A stretch of 64,000 nt of DNA, from the NCBI GenBank assembly GCA_009760885.1, contig CM019697.1:29008710-29072709 (forward strand). The letters run 5' to 3'. Below, one piece after another: positions 22,265 through 34,500 of the stretch. The DNA comes from Achatina immaculata. Lineage: Eukaryota > Mollusca > Gastropoda > Stylommatophora > Achatinidae. The position numbers were made by a program, and so were the translations under genes. The notes beneath the pieces are model-generated. The model was not told the DNA's origin and did no database searches. It was given only the letters and a program-made list of their open reading frames with translations. How positions within the stretch are numbered: the first letter of the stretch is position 1; each line of letters opens with the position of its first letter.

Positions 22265-22843
22265 GAATATATTATCCTCTATTCATATCATATACAACTT
22301 CACATTATATGTATATAGAATAGGCACAACTTTGGGTATAACATAATCATCCATCCTAAACATATGCAACTATCCATTATACATATGTAGAATAGGCATA
22401 ACAGGTAAACCTTAGTATTATGTGTAATCATCCATTCAAACCATATGCACTATATGTTATACATATATAGAACAGGTAAACTCTGGTATTATATGCAATC
22501 ATCCATTCATCCATTCATTCATCCATTTGCATGTCCCAAACAGCACTCCTGTAGACCTCTCGGTTGTGAGCAAGATGGCCTGCCACATCTGCATCCACTT
22601 GCAGATCGTCAACGATGTTTTGCAACCATCTTCGTTTTGGTCTTCCTCTCTTTCTTTTTCCCATTATGTATCCTTCCAGTACGGTCTTCTCTAAATTATC
22701 ATGACGTTTAATGTGTCCAAACTATTTAAGTTTTCTCTCTTTAATCCTCTTTACTAGCCAGCCTTCGATGCAATCATCCATTCTAATCATATGCAACTAT
22801 CTTTTATACATATGTAGAACAGGTAAACTCTGGTATTAGGCTA
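22265..22843. repeat. Degenerate 70-82-bp tandem repeat
   Basis: Four units start near 22265, 22347, 22429 and 22772. They share AATCATCCATTC, CATATGCAACTAT and TATACATATGTAGAA blocks followed by CAGGTAAACTCTGGTATTA. The third and fourth units are separated by an inserted RTE-F tail. Confidence 0.7.
22508..22768 (-). mobile_element. RTE-F LINE 3' tail inserted in the tandem repeat
   Basis: The minus strand encodes the RTE-F C-terminal tail (LKxFGHIKRHDNLEKTVLEG, KRKRGRPKRRWLQ). It begins with the CATT repeat that is the complement of the AATG tail. The repeat-unit sequence TGCAATCATCCATTC occurs on both sides (ending about 22508 and starting about 22769), giving a duplication of about 15 bp. 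Confidence 0.75.
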
Positions 22844-23714
22844 AACCACCTTCCACTCATCCCTCCAAAGGATTGTACTCCGTACCAATTGTACGGGTCA
22901 AATAAAAAAAAATGTAGAACTGGTCTAACAAGACCCCTCTATGGAACATCACCTCGTAGATTATACCGTCACATCCAAGATAATAATTCATATCAGGAAT
23001 ATCTCTAATAGTAATAATCTGCCATAATCCAATTGCGAACTGAGATTAGACATCACAACCATAGCTCCAATAGCAGGAAACCTCAATTGGATACTTAGGC
23101 TCTGGGATATGTTATGTTTTATTGGGAACTTCATATTCATAACTTCCTTCAATTATTTCTGCTGACTATGGAATATATGAGCTTTCATTATAATCAAATC
23201 ATGAACTATATCTAATTAGCTGAAAGAAAAACATTCAAAATCGAAATATTATGCTGCCAATATCTCCTAGCAGATTTATTCCCAGTTCATCACAAGTATG
23301 GTAAATCTGAAACTTCAAATCATATGGCTGATCTCAAACAATCCATATCTGAGGGTACCAGCATCCAGGGATGGAAGAATCTTTCTATTATCTAGATAAA
23401 ACATTGATGCATAAAGCAACACACTAATAATCAATTTTACATAACTACTAATTTCTAACTAATATAGATGAAAAATCTTCACAACTAATAATGTTCACCA
23501 ATGATAGAATTCACCACAGTCAATATATGATAACGCTGAAATTTCTGCAGGCTGAAGCACAAACTATTACCGTCCAAGTTCATAATGTTCATAAATTTAC
23601 CAGTGTTGAAGATACTAATGTTTCCATATTCCTGGTTGAATATTTTGCTGACAATGTCTTTCACAAATGATTGTCTCTGGCTGGAACTAGAAGAACTGTT
23701 TATTACAAACGTGA

Positions 23715-23806
23715 AACTCTGAAGAGGACATTGTTAAGAGAGGCCAAATTAATAGGCATAAAATCCTTTAATGAGGTTGAAAGACTCGCCGAAGACAGGA
23801 AAAATT
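23715..23806 (+). mobile_element. RTE-B C-terminal fragment
   Basis: The + strand encodes RETLKRTLLREAKLIGIKSF and NEVERLAEDRKN, the last part of family B. It is truncated at both ends and abuts LTR-X copy 2 at 23810. Confidence 0.75.
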
Positions 23807-23809
23807 TAG

Positions 23810-24577
23810 TGTTGTTATTGCCTGTAAGAGTTGGTAACACTACTTTACTAAAAAGGCAATCTTGTCACTCTGGTATACCCCGAGTGACACAACAACAATG
23901 CCAGGTTCGCAACTGCCACAACAAAAACAACAGTGACATGTAATGAGAACTTGTTTAGGACTCCTGCTTACTCAGTAGGACTAACAGATAAGAACTCCAA
24001 GTAGGTAATGAATAGACTAAGTTCCAAGATACAGATCAAACATTTATTGAATGAAAAAATGAATGGTGGAAGATGGAAATGAGGAAGGAAAACTAACTGC
24101 CAATATGGCAGGGTGATTTAACAAGCAATACAAGAGCTTCCCGGGCGCATAGTCAGCGCCATGGGAAAGAAAAGCATGACAGCAATAAACAAGTAAAAAC
24201 AACAACTTACAATATAGTGAACTTCCAACACATCTCCCGAAAACACAAATATGTCCTGGACAACACTCCTAACATCTACATATCAGTACATGGTAAAAGA
24301 ACATTGTCCTAAAGAACAATATGCTGAGCTAAAACTATTACATTACTAAAACTGACTTGCAACTATTCCACTGGGAAAAATGACCACTCAGCAAAACATT
24401 ATATACAAAATCTGATCCCTAACCAAAGTTGCTCAAGCTTAAATATTCCCTACAAATTTTACCTTGAACTTTCTATAAAACGTCACAAGACGTCTGACCC
24501 TAGTGAAATTGTCTGTCTACTTCCCTTTAATAGTAGAAATTCTACAGTGACAAGTGCAGTACAGAAATACTGCCACA
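23810..24577 (-). repeat. LTR-X copy 2 (solo or internally deleted LTR)
   Basis: This is nearly identical to 20597-21315 and 21944-21989, with TG..CA ends. It lacks about 630 bp present in copy 1, including the SINE. No primer-binding-site-like or polypurine sequence adjoins it, so it looks like a solo LTR rather than the partner of copy 1. Confidence 0.6.
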
Positions 24578-24656
24578 ACATTCTCACACATCAACCTGGA
24601 TATCTTTGAAGAATGCCGTAGTCTGCTAACGTCACCATATACAGCTTGGTCTAGAT

Positions 24657-24857
24657 CAGTGGTTTCGAACTTGTTTTCCTCTATAATATACATGGTACGT
24701 GACCTACGACACATTAACAAACATTTTTTTTTAATATTGAATTTCAGTCAAAATTATTTCATTTAATAGTAGTGGGTGTGGTTGGAATGTTTTCTTTTTT
24801 TACTCAAGGTCAGTACACTGTGAACAGTGGTCACAAACCTGAGGTCGGGAACCGCTG
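24657..24857. mobile_element. hAT-like MITE, 201 bp
   Basis: The left end CAGTGGTTTCGAAC and the right end (reverse complement CAGCGGTTCCCGAC) form an imperfect TIR of hAT type. The flanking 8-mers GTCTAGAT (24649-24656) and GTGGAGAT (24858-24865) agree at 6 of 8 positions, fitting an aged 8-bp hAT duplication. There is no coding capacity. Confidence 0.6.
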
Positions 24858-24952
24858 GTGGAGATTATTACTGGTAATGGCGATGTGTGCATTCACTGCT
24901 TCTCTTATGTAGGGCAGTCTTATATATATATATCTTATCTTATATCTTATAG

Positions 24953-25097
24953 CCTTCCCGTGCCGTTAGACGTCACATAGGGCTAGCAAAGTAGTTCGCC
25001 AATTTTTCCTGTCTTCGGCGAGTCTTTCAACCTCAACAAAGGATTTTATGCCTGTTAACTTGGCCTCTCTTAATAATGTCCTCTTCAGAGTTTCACA
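24953..25097 (-). mobile_element. RTE-B 3' tail fragment
   Basis: The minus strand encodes ETLKRTLLREAKLTGIKSF and LAEDRKNWRTTLLALCDV, followed by the terminal block and an AAGATAT-type tail at 24928-24952. Only the last 145 bp of the element is present. Confidence 0.75.
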
Positions 25098-25142
25098 TAT
25101 ATATATATGTGTGTGTGTGTGTATTATATATATATATATCAT
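25098..25142. repeat. TA/TG microsatellite
   Basis: A run of ATATAT, then TGTGTG, then ATATAT repeats lies at the truncated edge of an RTE-B tail. Confidence 0.8.
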
Positions 25143-25374
25143 TACAATAGCTGGCAATTAATTAAATGAGATGTAATCTTTAATGTCTTGTGATTTTCAG
25201 CAATATTTTTCATCAACACATGATACAGTCAACCTTTTGCATGTTGTGTTATCATGTGCTTAGCTCCTCTACATTATGGGACAGAAATTTCGTACGTTTG
25301 ATGTGTAGCCGTTTAGCCTGAGCGACAAACAAGGGAACTTACTCTGTTACCCGGAACTTTGCTCAGACGTAAAC
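25143..25374 (+). promoter_or_regulatory. Presumed ATG12 5' flank and 5'UTR
   Basis: This is the sequence between the last repeat and the ATG12 start codon. No clear TATA box or initiator can be assigned. An in-frame upstream stop (TAA at 25369-25371) precedes the ATG at 25375, supporting that start. Confidence 0.35.
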
Positions 25375-25531
25375 ATGTCAGAAGGTGAAGAAAGAACCAC
25401 TGATGATCGCGTATTAGCTTTGCCTTTACCTTCGTCGGCAGTTGAACCAGTAGAGTTAGATGCAAAGATTGTGTCGGAACAGACTGATGTATCTTCTTCA
25501 CCAGCTCTTAATCAGAAGTCGAGCCATAAAG
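25375..25531 (+). CDS. ATG12: ATG12 exon 1 (coding part)
   Basis: It begins ATG and encodes [14 protein letters not shown] and ends SHK plus one base. The donor is G|GTATGT, phase 1. This is the variable N-terminal extension before the ubiquitin-like fold. Confidence 0.85.
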
Positions 25532-28500
25532 GTATGTTGGTACACAATCCAAATTTAATTGTATTTCATTAATGATGGCGATATATTTTTTTTCCTTAGC
25601 GGACGATTACCACTAATGTTAGGTGCCGAACATACTTTTATTGGACATATTCTCTCATACCTGGTTCCACTTTTTTTGTATAACAGATCATGGTTACGTT
25701 GCGTTCAGTTTTAGTCCCCATCTCCTTATCATGTCTGAGGCAGCTGCCCTTCACAGTTGCTCACCATCTTTCGCTAGCACTCCCCTGTTCTTAAGGCTGA
25801 TGGTAAATTCTCTCATGAATGCCATACAGATATTCTTGTATCTCAATTTTAGTCTGTTTCTTTGATTTCTTCAACTACTTGGAGATGTTATTGTGCATTC
25901 TTTCCATATACTCCAGTCATCTTGATCCATCACTCATGGAAGCTTAACACACTTGGTTACCTTTTTCTGTCACTTTATGTTAAGTTTCTGTCATGCTTAG
26001 AATAAGTTAAATATTTGTTTCTGAGTGGAACATTGAACATTGTTATAGAAGTGACATGACATTAAACATAAAAACTCACACAAGAACCTATTGATGATGA
26101 GCACTCCTTGGGTACACATAAAGTTCTTTACAGTTTGGAGAATCTATATTAGTGCTTTCTTGCATTTATTTTTTGTATTATTTCTCTCTCTGAACTTTAA
26201 GTGCCCAGGGCACATGGGGCTTCCACAAGAGTTTTCCACAAATGCCTGTCCTTTGCCTTTTTTTCTGCTCTTGCCCAGGTGACCCCTCTATTGCTCAACA
26301 TCCTTTCTGTTGTTGTTGTTCTCCATGACTCTTTTGGTCTACCCTTACTTCTGTTTCCCTGTGGTGTCCATCTTAGTGCTATTTTTGGTAGTGAGTTGTC
26401 AGTCATTCGGAGCACTTGTCAGTCATTCGGAGCACATGTCACAACCATCGCCAGCATCTTTCCTTAATAACTGCTGTCAGCGGCTTCATCTGCATTTCTG
26501 CCAACAAGATGTTATTTCTTATAGTGTTTGGCCAAAATATTTTTCTAATTCTTTGTAAACATTTAGTCTGGAAAGAATTCAACTTGTTTTCTATGGTTTT
26601 GGTGATTTTCCAGCATTCACTTCCATAGAGTAGAACACTTAGAACATTACTCTTAAATATCCAGATTTTCGTATTTATGCTTAGTTTTTTTAGATTTCCA
26701 TATAGTCTTCAGCACTGCAAAAGCCTGATTTACTCTAGTGAGTCTGCTGTTGATGTCCTCTATGCTGTCTCTATTTTCTACTACTCTACTGCCAAGGTAT
26801 ACAAATTCATTGACCTCCTCCACTAACTTGCTATCTACTCTGAGTACATTTCTGTTGTTCACATTTTGCTTCATTAACTTTGTCTTTCCTACGTTGATCT
26901 TTAGTCCTATGTTGTTTGCATTCTGAGTTAGCTTGTTTATTTTATCTTGCATATCTTTGTGGCTGCTTGATAGTAGACAAATGTTGTCTGCAAAGTCAAG
27001 GTCATCCAGCACTGTGTCAAGGGTCCATTGTAATCCTCTGCGTTTGTTTGATGTTGCCTCCTTCATTAACCAGTCTACTGCCAAGATAAATAATGTTGGT
27101 GATAGTACACATCCCTTCTTCACTCCTGTTTGTACCCTAAAGCTGCTGGAGGTATGTTCTCCACAGATCACCTTGCACTGAAAACCCTCATATAGGGCTT
27201 TGATTACATTCACTATCTTATGGGGGAAGCCATGCCATCTTAGGATTTTCCACAGTGCATCTCTGTTGACACTGTCAGAGGCTTTCTCATAATCTATAAA
27301 CAATGCATATGTTGTTCTATGCCACTCATTTGCCTGTTCTAATATTTGTCTAAGTACAAATATGTGGTCTATGCATGATCTTCCTTTCCTAAATCCTGCC
27401 TGGTCTTTCCAAAGTTTTCCCTCAAGTGCTGGTACAATTCTGTTGATGATTATTCTGCAAAATACTTTACTGGTGAGTGGCAGTAGGGTAATGCCTCTCC
27501 AGTTCCCGCAGTCTCTGAGGTCACCCTTCTTTGGTATTTTTACTATAAGGCCAGTTTACCACTCCTCTGGAGCTTTTTCTAGATCCCAAATTTGTTGTAG
27601 TATCCGGCATAGTTGTTTTGGTGTTTCTGTTTCTTCTGCTGTCAACGTCTGAGCAGTCACTTCATCTTCACCTGGTGCCTTACCTAATTTTAGCTTCTTT
27701 ATTGCCTCCTTTACTTCACTTATTGTTATTGGTCCTGTATTGATGTTTAGTCATTTTTGCTTCAGGTATGTCTATTGTTTGTGCTGCTTGTGTTCTGTTT
27801 AGTAGGGTGTTAAAGTGTTACCTCCATCTTTCAATTTTTTCTCTTTCTCCACTGATTAGTTGTCCCTTATGTGTCCTTACTGCACTCTCACATCTTGTGC
27901 TGAAGTTACCTTTCATCTTCTTTGTGATTTTGTATATGGTTTTCATGTCATTTGCATATGCTGCTTTCTCTGCTGCTTCTGCTAAATTGTCATAGTATTT
28001 ACGTTTATCTTGACAGCATGATTCCTTCACTTCCTTGTCTTTTTGTGCATAATTACTTAAAACTTGTTCTTTAAGCCGTTGTGGTTTGGTGCTCAGTAAT
28101 TTTTTCATGATTTCTTTTCTTTGCTCTATCTTTTCCCATGTGGTCTTGCTTATCCATTCCTCTTTTTTCCGTTTCCAATATCCCAGCACCTCTTTTGTTG
28201 TTTCCTGTAGTGTTTTATTGAACTCTAGTATGGACATTTCTGCTTCGTCTTGTAGGACACTGAAGCAGTTCTTAAGTACTATTGAGAATTGATTTCTTGT
28301 TTGCTGGTCTTTCAGTTTTCTTGTATCAAAACGTATCTTTCTGTGTTCTCCGATTTTGGCTTTCCTTAATTTTAGTTTTACTTTTGCTACCAGAAGGTTG
28401 TGATCACTTCCTACATCTGCTCCTTTCCTTGCTCGCACATCTTGTAGTGACCGTTTCCACTTGTTGTTTATTAGTATGTGATCGATTTGGTTTTCTGTGA

Positions 28501-31500
28501 TTTTATCTGGGGACCTCCAAGTCACTTTATGGATGTTTTTATGTTGGAAAATTATCCCTCCAATGGTCATCATGTTTTCTTCACATAAACTGTACAGTCT
28601 TTCTCCATTTTCATTTATTTCTCTGATTCATTCTCTTCTCATGATTCTTCTTCTATCTTCATTTCCTTCACCTACTTTTGCATTGAAGTCGCCCAAAATG
28701 AGTAGCATATCATGCTTGGGTATTGTTTCTGCTGTGGCTTGGAGGCTGTTGTAAAAATCTTCTTTTAATTCCTCTTCAGCTGCTTCTGTAGATGCGTAAC
28801 AAACTATAATAGACAGCTTTGTGAATCATGAGTTGAAGCATGCATATAATAATCTCTCATTTATAGGGGTCCATTTCAGCAATGGTCTTGATGCTTCTTT
28901 TGTTATAATCAGTGCTACTCCTCCTTCAGGATGATCTTCTTTACCATATTATTGTATATTCTGTGTGCTGTGTTGTTAATTTCCTTCTGCCTTGTCCTGT
29001 CCATCTTGGTTCTTGTATTCCTAGTAAGTCTAGTTTGTATCTGTGCATTTCCTTGATGGTTTGTGCTAGTTTTCCAGTCTGTTTAAGTTTTCTTACATTC
29101 CAGCTGCCTATTTGCATCTTGTGTTTAGGTTCCAGGAGGTCTGCAGTCGGGCTGGGACTTCCATTGGCTGGCTTTCATCCACAAACTTCATGGGCTCAAT
29201 TTCCTGATAAGCTTTTCTCCTTCCACCTGCATTTGTTTTTTCCCTTGCTTCTGTTTCTGTAGCAGTCTGATAGTTTTTTTTTTACCAGATAGGGTTGCTG
29301 GCCCTATGCTGAACCCTCCTTAGTCGCCTTTTACGATTATGTGTGGTAAGGTACAATGGTCCTATTCTTTGCGGATCCCGGGTACTACGCGGGGGTATTA
29401 TTTATAACTGTTCAAAATATTTCCTCAGATTTAAATGCAAATGTTGAGACATCATGCACACTTCGTTATCATTATTAGTCCTCTGTACTCCCAGTGGAGC
29501 ATAAGGCATCAACAGAAGTTCTCCAGCTATTTCTGTCTTGAGCAAGTTAGGATACCTCAAACCATGTCTTTCTGGCTTCCTTTAGTTCTTCCTGTGTTGT
29601 ATTTCCCCAGTGGCCTGTCCCTCTTTCTTTTCCCTTGAGATGTCCAAGTCAAGGCATTATAGGGGTGTCTAGTTCTTTCCATTCATAGTATGTGGCCCAA
29701 CCATTTCAATCTTCACCTTTTGATTTCTTTAGTGATGTTCATTTGGTTATTTCCTTATTTGTCACGTGTTCTTCCCATTGTATTCTTAAATTTTTTTATT
29801 AAGGCATCTTCCTTCAAATCCACTACTTTCAGTTCTCCGTGTTTTGGCTGTGTATAATAAAATGGAGTGAACGTTGGATTTGTAGATTCTGAGCTTAAGG
29901 CTCGTATAAAGAATAGGAGATTTCCATATGTTTGCTAATTTGTTAAAGAACTGAGATGCTTGTCCAATTCTTGTGGATATTTCCTTCTCGATATTGGTGT
30001 CTGCAGAAATGAGGCTTCCAAGATACTTAGTGTTGTACTTCTTCAACTTCTCTTGTCCCAACTGAGATTTTTCATTGGTTCTCATGATCTTAGTCTTGTC
30101 TGGATGTAAATTCAGACCTACTGATCTAGCTATTTCGTAAATCCTAGCTGTCTTCTACTGTATGTCTCTTTAGGTATATGAGAGTAGACCAGTATCATCA
30201 ACAAAGTCACAATCCTCTAGGTGATTTGTGAGTCCCAAGGTTAATCCTCTAAGTCTGTCTGTGGTGGCAGTCTTCATTATCCAGTCCATAACGATCAGGA
30301 AATAAGCAAGGAGAGTATGCAACCTTGTCTTACTCCCGTTTTGATCTGGAACCATGTAGTTTGTTGTCTGTCATGTTTCACACAGCTCTGGTTGTTCACA
30401 TATATATATTTCATAATATTTGTGATTTTTTTTTTCAGGGAGTCCATAGGCCAGAAGTATCTTTCACAAGGGAGGATGATGGGTACTATCAAAGGCCTTC
30501 TTGAAGTCTACAGAGTTTATGTACAATGGGGAGTTCCATCCTGGTGATTGTTCAGTAATTGTTCTCATGAGGAATATTTGGTCTGTACATCTCTCCTTTC
30601 TGAGCCCTGCCTGTTCTTCTATTTTGTCCACGTTGCCCTTGATTCTTTGTAAAAAAAATACCCTACAGAAGATTTTGCTCGGCACTGATAGGAGTTTGAT
30701 TCCTCTCCAGTTCTCACATTTTGTGAGATCACCTTTCTTGGGGATTTTAACAATGATACCTCTTTTCCACAATTGTAGTACCTTGTCTTCTTCCCAGACT
30801 TTGTTGAAAAGGTCTTCCAAAATCATAACACTAAGGGTAGTATCTGCCTTTAGCATATCTGCTGTGATTCTGTCTTAACCTGGAGCCTTGTTGCTTTTGC
30901 TTTGTTAGATAGCTAACTGTTTCCTGATGTGTGGTTCTACTTTTCATGACCTCGAGTTGAGGGCCTGATGGTGGTATGTTAGCTTCTATTTCTGGATCTA
31001 GTTTTTTGAGTGTTTCTTGGAACTGTTCTTCCCATCTGTTAAGTTCTTCTTCATCATAAAGGGGTCCCATGCTTGTTCCAGACAAGACTTTGGTCAGTCT
31101 TAATAATTTGGCATATTATTGTAGAGTATCCTTTGCTGCTTCTTGGGCTTCTTCCGCTAATGTGTCTGTATATTGTCTCTTCTCACCTTCTTAATTGGGG
31201 CGTTCTTTTGTGAGTATTCTCATCTTATGTTCTCTCCATCTTCTTTCTTGGCTGTTAGAATTTTGTGCTTAATGGCTTTCCTCTTCTTTTAACTTCCATG
31301 ATGCCTCTGAAATCCAGTCTTTCACATTTTCCAAGGATGCTCTGGGCGACCTCATTAAACATTTCTTGGATTCTTAGGTATTGTCTATCTAGTGTTTCAT
31401 TTGTTGCTTCAGCTAATGCTTGGAATCTGTGTTCTAGGGTGAACTGTGTTCTAATTGTTGGATTCTTTAGGCATTGGGAGTTGAAGATTGGTTTTTCTGT

Positions 31501-34500
31501 TGTTCTCCTTACTCTCCTCAATTTCAGTCTTCTCTTACCCAGTAGCAGTTGGTGATTGCTTTCAACATCAGCTCCTCTCATTGCCTTCATATCACAGAAT
31601 GACCCTCTCCAGTTTCTTCTTATTGTTATACGATTATTTGGTTGCTGATTTTACCATCTGGTGAATTCCAAGTAGTTTTGTGAGTTCTATTGTGTTGAAA
31701 GACAGTTTTTAATTTCTGTAATTAATCCATTTTCTCTGCATAGGTCTGCCAATCATTTTCCATTATTATTCCTTGATTCTGTGCCATGTTTCCCTGTGCA
31801 TTGTTCATATCCTTGGTCGTTCATTTCTACCTTTTCATTGTAATCTCCCATTACCGGGAGAGTATCATGTGTTGGTGTCTTATCTATCTGATCTTGGAGG
31901 CATTTGTAAAATTCTTAATTTTGCTCTTCTTCTGCCTGTTTGGTGGGTGCATAGCATTGCAAGATGGTGCTTTTAGTGAATTTGGAGTAGAATCTGGGTC
32001 ATATTATTTGTGAATTGACAGGTTCCCTTTCTAGTATGCTCCTTTCTGCCATTTTGTTCATCATTATAGCCACACCTTCATAATGTTAATCATCTATTCT
32101 GCCCGAGTAGCAGATGGTTTCTCTTGTGTTTGTTACAATCTTCCCTTATCCAGTCCATCTGATCTCGCTTAATCCTAGTATGTTTAGTCTGTATCTTTGC
32201 ATCTCTGTAACTACTTACTTGTGCTGCTTTCCCAATCTTAATCATGGTGCGAATGTTCCAGGTTCCTATCCTTAGTTGTTGCTTGGGGGTAGCAAGGACT
32301 GAGTCAGACCAGAGACTTCCTCGCGGCTTTCATCCCTGCTCATCATTGGTAGTATCACTACTACAGTTCCTTATTGCCTGTGCCAAGACTTGATATATAG
32401 ACTCTCTCGTTGATGTTTCTGTAGCACTCTGATGTTTTCTTTTTTTTACCAGATAAAGTTGCTGGCCTTATGCTGAACCCCCCTATGTTGCCTTTTACAG
32501 TCATGCTTGGTAGTGCACAGTGGTCCTATTCTTTGCTTCCCCTGTTCTTTGCTCAGATCACACTTATATTAACTGTCCTTTTAGTCATTCATAGAGAGGT
32601 CACCTTTCTGTCTTTTATAGCTTAGAACTAAGTATATTGGTGGATTATCTCCCCATTTGTCAAGTTCTGTTTAGGTTTATTGAAAAAGTAAAATACAAAA
32701 CATGATCAGGCAAACAAGCAGGGTAGTAGAAATTCTTTAAACTCTACATTTATTTTTTTTTTAAAATGTAAATTGAGTAACATTTGTCCTTTTTTTTTGT
32801 GTGTTTTTTTTAAAGTGGATATTCTGTTGAAGCCTGCTGGAGATGCACCTATAATGAAAAAGAAGAAATGGACTGTGGATCGGACTAAAAAGATTTGTGC
32901 AGTTGCAGATTTCATTAAAAAATATATCAAAAGTGATCCATCTGAATCTTTGGTATGTTCATAATTCCTTTGTTTTTTTTATATTTATTTTGTTTGATTT
33001 TTTTTCCAAGTCTTATATATACACATCTGGCATAGCATCCAACACATTATTTATCTCCAAACCTAGAATGTGTGTGGGGTGGGGGTGGGAGGTAAATTTC
33101 TTCAGGGATGTATAGTCTTGCCAGAGTGGCATGGAAACAGAATTCTTAGAATTATATATGATTATATACCACAAAGTAAGCCAATATATTTTAATGTACT
33201 GGCATGTTGATATTGGGAAAAAAAAGAGTAACACTTAAGACAGAAATAGATATCATGATCTGAGCAGATTAAAAAATAAAGCTTAATGATCCAGCTCTAT
33301 CATTTTGTAACCAAAAAAGGGGGTAGGGGGCAGACATATAGAACAAATAGATAAGAGAAGTCATAAACCAAAAGGAAAAAAAAAACAGAAGAAGAAATGT
33401 AGAATGTCAAAACATAACACTGAAAACATAACCTGAAAGAACACATGCTCACTATAACATTTCATGACACTGAACAAGGATAAGTGAACAAGGATAAGAT
33501 TTATGAACAGTTTACTGCCATGTGTACTATCATAATAATTTTTTTTTACTATTCATGTCTCCAGTTTCTGTATGTGAACCAGTCATTTGCTCCATCCCCT
33601 GACACAGAAATAGGCTCTGTCTTTGATGTAAGTTGCTGCATATTACATGTCAAATAATTATTTGAGATGTTCTAGTCATTTGCTTGTATTGGTGCATATC
33701 ACTTATGTAGCACTTTTTGAAAACATGTTTAGATCTTAATTCTGTAACATTCAGGTGAAATAACTGATAAAGCAATCAGTGAAGTTTGTACAAATTTAAA
33801 TAAATAGTTGCAGTAAGAATCTGAATAAGTAGTTACATATTTCAGGTTTTGAAATATCTTTCTTTCCTTCTTTAAAAGAATCAGAAAATGGCTGATTATT
33901 TGAAGAATACCTCCTCACAGTGTGATGTGGATGTAAATGTGAACATATTTTATATTTATCACTACTAATTGGTCTAATTCTGTTTTAAGAAAGCTGGGCC
34001 AGATCAAGTTCACCAGCATGTTTATAAAAGTCAGTTACATAGCCATAATGAAAAGAGAAATGTGGGATATGTTAATTATTCAAGATTGTTAATGTTGCTT
34101 TTTAAACAATTTTCTTAGCAGTTAAAGAAATCAGAGATTTCATAATTACTCATAGTGTATTACCATTATAGTTTGACAGTGTATAACACTGTTGAGTTCT
34201 GTATTATTATAATATTTAGATGTTCTGGTTTATACAAGGGGAAGTCACTAAGTAACTCGCAAATGCCTGTTACAAAAAAACTAAATGCGACTAAATTTGA
34301 AAACTTTTAATTTTTTTACCTACATTATTCCCTTTTTTCTCAACATAATCGCCACCACCATTGATACATTTGGCCCATCATGTAATCAGTGATGCAGTAC
34401 CCATGGCGTAAAAATCAGGAGTCTGATTTCTGAACCATTTTTTTTACTTCTGTTTCCACCTCTTCATCACTCGAGAATCTTCTCCCGCCAAGGTGGTTTT

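Larger units (their letters stand above)
21990..23714. other. Decayed LTR-element interior with minisatellite; no gene
   Basis: The sequence follows the polypurine-tract-like segment of LTR-X copy 1 and may be its internal region. I found no gag, protease, RT or integrase motif. It contains a degenerate tandem repeat (22265-22843) and an inserted LINE tail. From 22850 to 23714 I see nothing identifiable. Confidence 0.4.
26185..29400 (-). mobile_element. RTE-C LINE, near full length, antisense in ATG12 intron 1
   Basis: The 3' end near 26185 (CTCTCTCT, then the CCCAGGGCACATGGGG block) and the 5' end near 29398 match the ends of the + strand copy at 53220-56285. It therefore spans a nearly complete 3.2-kb element. 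The minus strand gives 5'UTR, endonuclease (29130-28000), RT (27700-26650) and C-terminal tail (26470-26200). Frames are broken, and the RT active site reads FADN instead of FADD near 26985. It lies antisense to ATG12, so splicing would remove it. Confidence 0.85.

Noticed and set aside
22265..22843. CRISPR-like array
   Set aside because: Only four degenerate units occur, directly adjoining and without spacers, in eukaryotic DNA. It is a minisatellite.
20597..24577. LTR-X copies 1 and 2 as the two LTRs of one element
   Set aside because: Copy 2 abuts an RTE-B fragment at 23806 where a primer-binding site would be needed, and it differs from copy 1 by a 630-bp gap.
24773..24830. An exon between the MITE ends
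   Set aside because: No open frame or splice signals; the block lies between hAT-type terminal repeats.
32816..32952. The ATG12 exons as a processed pseudogene
   Set aside because: Exons are separated by GT..AG introns, the frame is intact and phases are consistent, so it is a spliced gene.
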